Positions 61,515-64,000 of a stretch of 64,000 bases of DNA are shown one piece after another. The stretch lies in the NCBI GenBank assembly GCA_021325655.1, contig JAJPGT010000024.1, positions 24,369 through 88,368 of the forward strand, read 5' to 3'. A model generated the notes under the pieces. The model had not been told where the DNA came from, searched no databases, and worked only from the letters and a program-made list of their open reading frames with translations. The DNA comes from Pseudomonadota bacterium. GTDB taxonomy: Bacteria > Chloroflexota > UBA6077 > JAJPGT01. Each line of letters opens with the position of its first letter. The stretch's first letter is position 1. The position numbers and the translations under genes are program-made.

Positions 61515-61763
61515 TCCGCGCGCCGCGCACCCACAGAGAGGGTGGCTTGGCGGCGCGGCGCCTAGCTCGAGCCCAGACGCTCTGGTTGAGTGCTGCTCTC
61601 CCGTCGGCTGCCCCCCGGGCGGTCTCCCGTAAGACGCGACGGCTTCGTATCCAGCACCTTCTCGCACCAGCGTCCTCTCTGGTCGAACGAGAAATAGCGT
61701 GCTAATCCAGGGTTTTCAGCACTACTGACCAGTGAGACGAGTGGCAAAACAGGCCTCGGTTTC

Positions 61764-61828
61764 TAATGCTCTCTTAACATCGGACTCGCATGCTCGCAGC
61801 AGCCAAAGTTCCTTAATGCTCTCTTAAC
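61764..61828 (+). repeat. Two 15-bp direct repeats exactly 50 bp apart
   Basis: TAATGCTCTCTTAAC occurs at 61764-61778 and again, without mismatch, at 61814-61828. The 50-bp spacing is near five helical turns, which suits cooperative protein binding. They lie 48-112 bases before the start of the membrane glycosyltransferase. The rest of 61515-61875 has an imperfect GC-rich hairpin after the RCC1 gene (about 61520-61556) and no gene. Confidence 0.55.
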
Positions 61829-61875
61829 GTTGACCTCGTACCCTCCAACGGCGCAGGAGATGGCGAGCGAAAGCC

Positions 61876-63597
61876 GTGCAACCGGGCAATACGTTGATCC
61901 AGAAGGCAGGACACAGCATCAGTACCCACCGACCTACGACTGCGGCAAGAAATGATCCGCGCGTTCTTCTCCAGGGATTACACACGTCTGTCGTGGTTTA
62001 CACGCGCCACTGGCGTGCTATATCCGTGCAGTCCTGGTCCGATATCGCGCTTTCGTGCAGCATTGCCTTGGTCGCGCTCTGCATTCGAATACCACATCTT
62101 ACCACGACTCCGACGCTGAGCAGTGACGCCGAAGAAATCCGCTGGGCAGTGCTGATCGCGCGGAGCGCCACTCACCCTCTTACCAATATCGCTCCCTACA
62201 TCGGCGCCTGGCATAGCTATGTGATGGCCGCCGCCTTCCGCCTGCTCGGCTTTGACCTTGCGGTGGCACGCGGGCTCACGCTGAGCTTCGCGGTGCTGAC
62301 GACGGTTCTGGTCTACTGGCTGGCGCGGGAGCTCGGGCTGACACCAGCGGGAGCGGCAGCGGCTGCCGGGCTGCTGGCGGCGAGCGGGTCGCACACCGTC
62401 GTCGCCAGCCATCTGGGCTGGTCGAACTGCACCACCCCGTTCTACACCACCCTGGTGCTGCTGCTGTGCGTCCGGGCGGTACGGCGCCGGCAGCCGGTGC
62501 TGCTGCTCGGGGCCGGGCTCGTGGGCGGCCTCGCTCTTCAGACACACCCCACGGCGCTCCCGCTACTGGTCGCGGCAGCGATTTACGTAGGGTGGCGGCA
62601 ACGAGCGCAGCGGCTCCGCTGGCTGGCCCCGGCATTCGTTCTGCTCGTTGTGGCCTATAGTCCGGTCCTGCTGGCCAACGCGCTCGGCGCAGGCGCCGGC
62701 CTGTCGGCGGGCGAGGCCAAGGTGGGCGCCTACCAGAAGCAGCGCCCGCTGAGCGCCACGACGTACGCGGAGGACCTCACCGCGCTGGCGCAGGGGCTGG
62801 ATCAGGTGCTGGCCGGCCGCCTGGTGCCCGGGGATGCCCCGCTGCGGGATCCGGCGCTGCTGCTGGCCGGGGTGTTTGGGCTGGGAGCGCTCCTCTGGGC
62901 CACCCCCAGCGGGCGGTGGCTCCTCCCGCTGGGGGTGCTGCTCACGGTGCTCAGCCTACCGGCCCTCACCCCGCGCTATGAGCTGCTGAATGGCCGCTAC
63001 CTGATGCCGCTCCTGCCCGTGATCCTTGCCGCCGAGGCGGGCCTGCTGGAGGCCCTCGGCCGCTGGGCAGTGCCGCGGGCGCTGAGCAGAGGGCTGTCCT
63101 GGCCGAGACGGCTCGTCGGCGGGGCCACGCTGCTCGGCCTCACCGTGCTCCTCGGCTGGTCGCTCGTCTCCCCGCTGTGGCAGCTCAACCGGCTTTACGC
63201 CCAGGAGCCCCAGCCGGCCTTCAACGACGTGCTGCGCGGCCTTGCGGAACAGGTGGAAGCGGCCAGACGACCCGGCGAGATGGTCTTCCTCGACCGGCAG
63301 GTGCACGTCATCTATCCGTTCGACCGCGCGGGCAAGCCGGTACGCGCTGCGATGATCCTGCGCATGCTCCTTGACCTGCGCAGTCAGCCCAATCGCTACG
63401 TCTCGGTCGCGCCCGAGACGCTGCGCCGCGAGCTGTCCGTGGCGCCGGGGCACACGAGCCTGTTGCTGACCCAGCCCGCGCCACAGGTCGAAGCGCTCAG
63501 CCCGACCGCCGTCGCCAAGGTACGTGACATTCGCCTGCCGTCCGGCCAGCGTATCGTGCTCTATCGAGTCTCGGCTCACCTGCCTGCCGATCAGTAG
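61876..63597 (+). CDS. Membrane glycosyltransferase, ArnT/PMT-like (GT39/GT83 type)
   Basis: A 573-residue protein with about ten to twelve membrane helices. The first extracellular loop contains LTTTPTLSSDAEEIRWAVLIA, where the D-E pair matches the catalytic acid motif of lipid-linked sugar transferases of the ArnT/PMT class. The C-terminal 130 residues form a soluble extracellular domain. It probably transfers a polyprenyl-linked sugar to a lipid or protein on the outer face. GTG 61876 follows AGCGAAAG. Two direct 15-bp repeats lie in its promoter region. Confidence 0.8.
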   Translation: MQPGNTLIQKAGHSISTHRPTTAARNDPRVLLQGLHTSVVVYTRHWRAISVQSWSDIALSCSIALVALCIRIPHLTTTPTLSSDAEEIRWAVLIARSATHPLTNIAPYIGAWHSYVMAAAFRLLGFDLAVARGLTLSFAVLTTVLVYWLARELGLTPAGAAAAAGLLAASGSHTVVASHLGWSNCTTPFYTTLVLLLCVRAVRRRQPVLLLGAGLVGGLALQTHPTALPLLVAAAIYVGWRQRAQRLRWLAPAFVLLVVAYSPVLLANALGAGAGLSAGEAKVGAYQKQRPLSATTYAEDLTALAQGLDQVLAGRLVPGDAPLRDPALLLAGVFGLGALLWATPSGRWLLPLGVLLTVLSLPALTPRYELLNGRYLMPLLPVILAAEAGLLEALGRWAVPRALSRGLSWPRRLVGGATLLGLTVLLGWSLVSPLWQLNRLYAQEPQPAFNDVLRGLAEQVEAARRPGEMVFLDRQVHVIYPFDRAGKPVRAAMILRMLLDLRSQPNRYVSVAPETLRRELSVAPGHTSLLLTQPAPQVEALSPTAVAKVRDIRLPSGQRIVLYRVSAHLPADQ

Positions 63598-63807
63598 CAG
63601 CGGCTCGGCCGAGCGGGGCGGCCACGCTCTCCCTTCGCTCCTGCCCTGCCCCACCGCGATCTGCTGCCCGGTGTGAGCGAGTTCACAGAGGCTTACATCT
63701 CCCCTGCCGAATCACCCCACTGCAAGGCCGTGCTTACGCCCACACCACCTGCGAGCGCGGCATCAACGGCAGGCTCTGTTGGGAGCCGCCGGAAGTGAGG
63801 GACTACC

Positions 63808-64000
63808 GTGCAGCGCTCCTTTCGTGAACTGTCTGGCCAGGACGTAACCACTCGCCGCCGCTCCCACCCACCGCGCCTGGCGCATCTGGCCGTGCTCGGC
63901 GCGCTGGCCGCGGGCCTGCTCCTGGCGCCGCTCCCGCTGCGCGCGGCGCCCGCGCCGGCCACCCCCAGCAGCGGCTTCCAGTATGGTGCCCACGCCCCCA
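63808..64000 (+). CDS. Exported protein, N-terminal part only
   Basis: The frame from GTG 63808 stays open for 64 codons to the window edge. It encodes TTRRRSHPPRLAHLAVLGALA and a further hydrophobic stretch, a basic-then-hydrophobic export signal ending near LRAAPAP, and then SSGFQYGAHAP, a start typical of secreted clan-A glycosidase-like proteins. GAGGG precedes the start. The 63598-63807 gap shows no other gene. Confidence 0.65.
   Translation, partial: MQRSFRELSGQDVTTRRRSHPPRLAHLAVLGALAAGLLLAPLPLRAAPAPATPSSGFQYGAHAP

Noticed and set aside
61516..61563. GC-rich hairpin after the RCC1-FN3 gene as an intrinsic terminator
   Set aside because: The stem needs a several-base bulge and no T-run follows, so I do not list it as a terminator feature.
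59631..61667. 678-codon reverse frame opposite the RCC1-FN3 protein
   Set aside because: The apparent repeats only reflect the nucleotide repeats of the FN3 units on the other strand; it has no start context or family.
1..64000. tRNA, rRNA, replication origin and prophage genes
   Set aside because: I looked for cloverleaf-like, rRNA-like, DnaA-box-cluster and phage structural signals and saw none that I could support by eye.

Overview
The window is about 64 kb of very GC-rich bacterial DNA with short intergenic gaps and frequent GTG starts. The gene families point to Chloroflexota, class Thermomicrobia or a close relative (Sphaerobacter/Nitrolancea-like). These include an SCO1664-family kinase-like protein beside a PAC2 protein and an MshC/CysRS-like ligase, a copper nitrite reductase with an N-terminal cupredoxin, Tat-exported peptide-binding protein genes and RCC1/fibronectin secreted proteins. 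The placement is an inference from gene content; no rRNA or tRNA was seen.

Region by region. 1-5.2 kb: start of a DUF72 gene, a small ubiquitin-fold protein, a DUF1232 membrane protein, MmgE/PrpD, an NfeD-stomatin pair and a decayed RCC1 fragment. 5.2-11.1 kb: a catabolic cluster (cyclase, Asp/Glu-racemase-like protein, an ArsC-like reductase with an in-frame TGA at its first redox cysteine, a 4-OT tautomerase, KDPG aldolase), then an SRPBCC protein and a GH31 glycosidase. 11.1-12.9 kb: an FAD monooxygenase between imperfect inverted repeats, next to the C-terminal remnant of an IS5-type transposase. 13-17 kb: membrane protein, UGT-type glycosyltransferase, and a pseudouridine glycosidase with a PfkB kinase. 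17.4-20.4 kb: a secreted Asp-box protein flanked by two related secreted proteins. 20.4-27.5 kb: a peptide ABC transporter followed by creatininase-family and RidA genes. 27.6-31.7 kb: hydrolase-like protein, DUF2236, GNAT acetyltransferase, and NDH-2 fused to a cyclic-nucleotide-binding domain.

32-40 kb: three envelope proteins (DUF2207, DUF4178, Ig-like), a 1052-residue PAS/GAF histidine kinase and a HIT hydrolase. 40-47 kb: a YggT-like protein, an MshC/CysRS-like ligase, a protein made of two internal repeats, an orphan ParB-like protein, PAC2 and the SCO1664-family protein. This grouping recalls the actinobacterial mshC neighbourhood. 47-53 kb: DoxX, two small proteins, a membrane protein with a degenerate kinase dimerisation helix, a complete GAF-kinase/NarL-type regulator pair, and NirK. 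53-64 kb: an oxidoreductase, a secreted clan-A glycosidase, acyl-CoA dehydrogenase with a CaiB-type CoA transferase, a giant RCC1-FN3 secreted protein, a membrane mannosyltransferase-like protein and the start of another exported protein.

The most notable signals are the probable selenoprotein at 6807-7154, the inverted-repeat-bounded monooxygenase at 11121-12927, the MshC/PAC2/SCO1664 neighbourhood, the secreted Asp-box locus, and several promoters whose -10 box lies 6-9 bases before a start codon, suggesting leaderless mRNAs.
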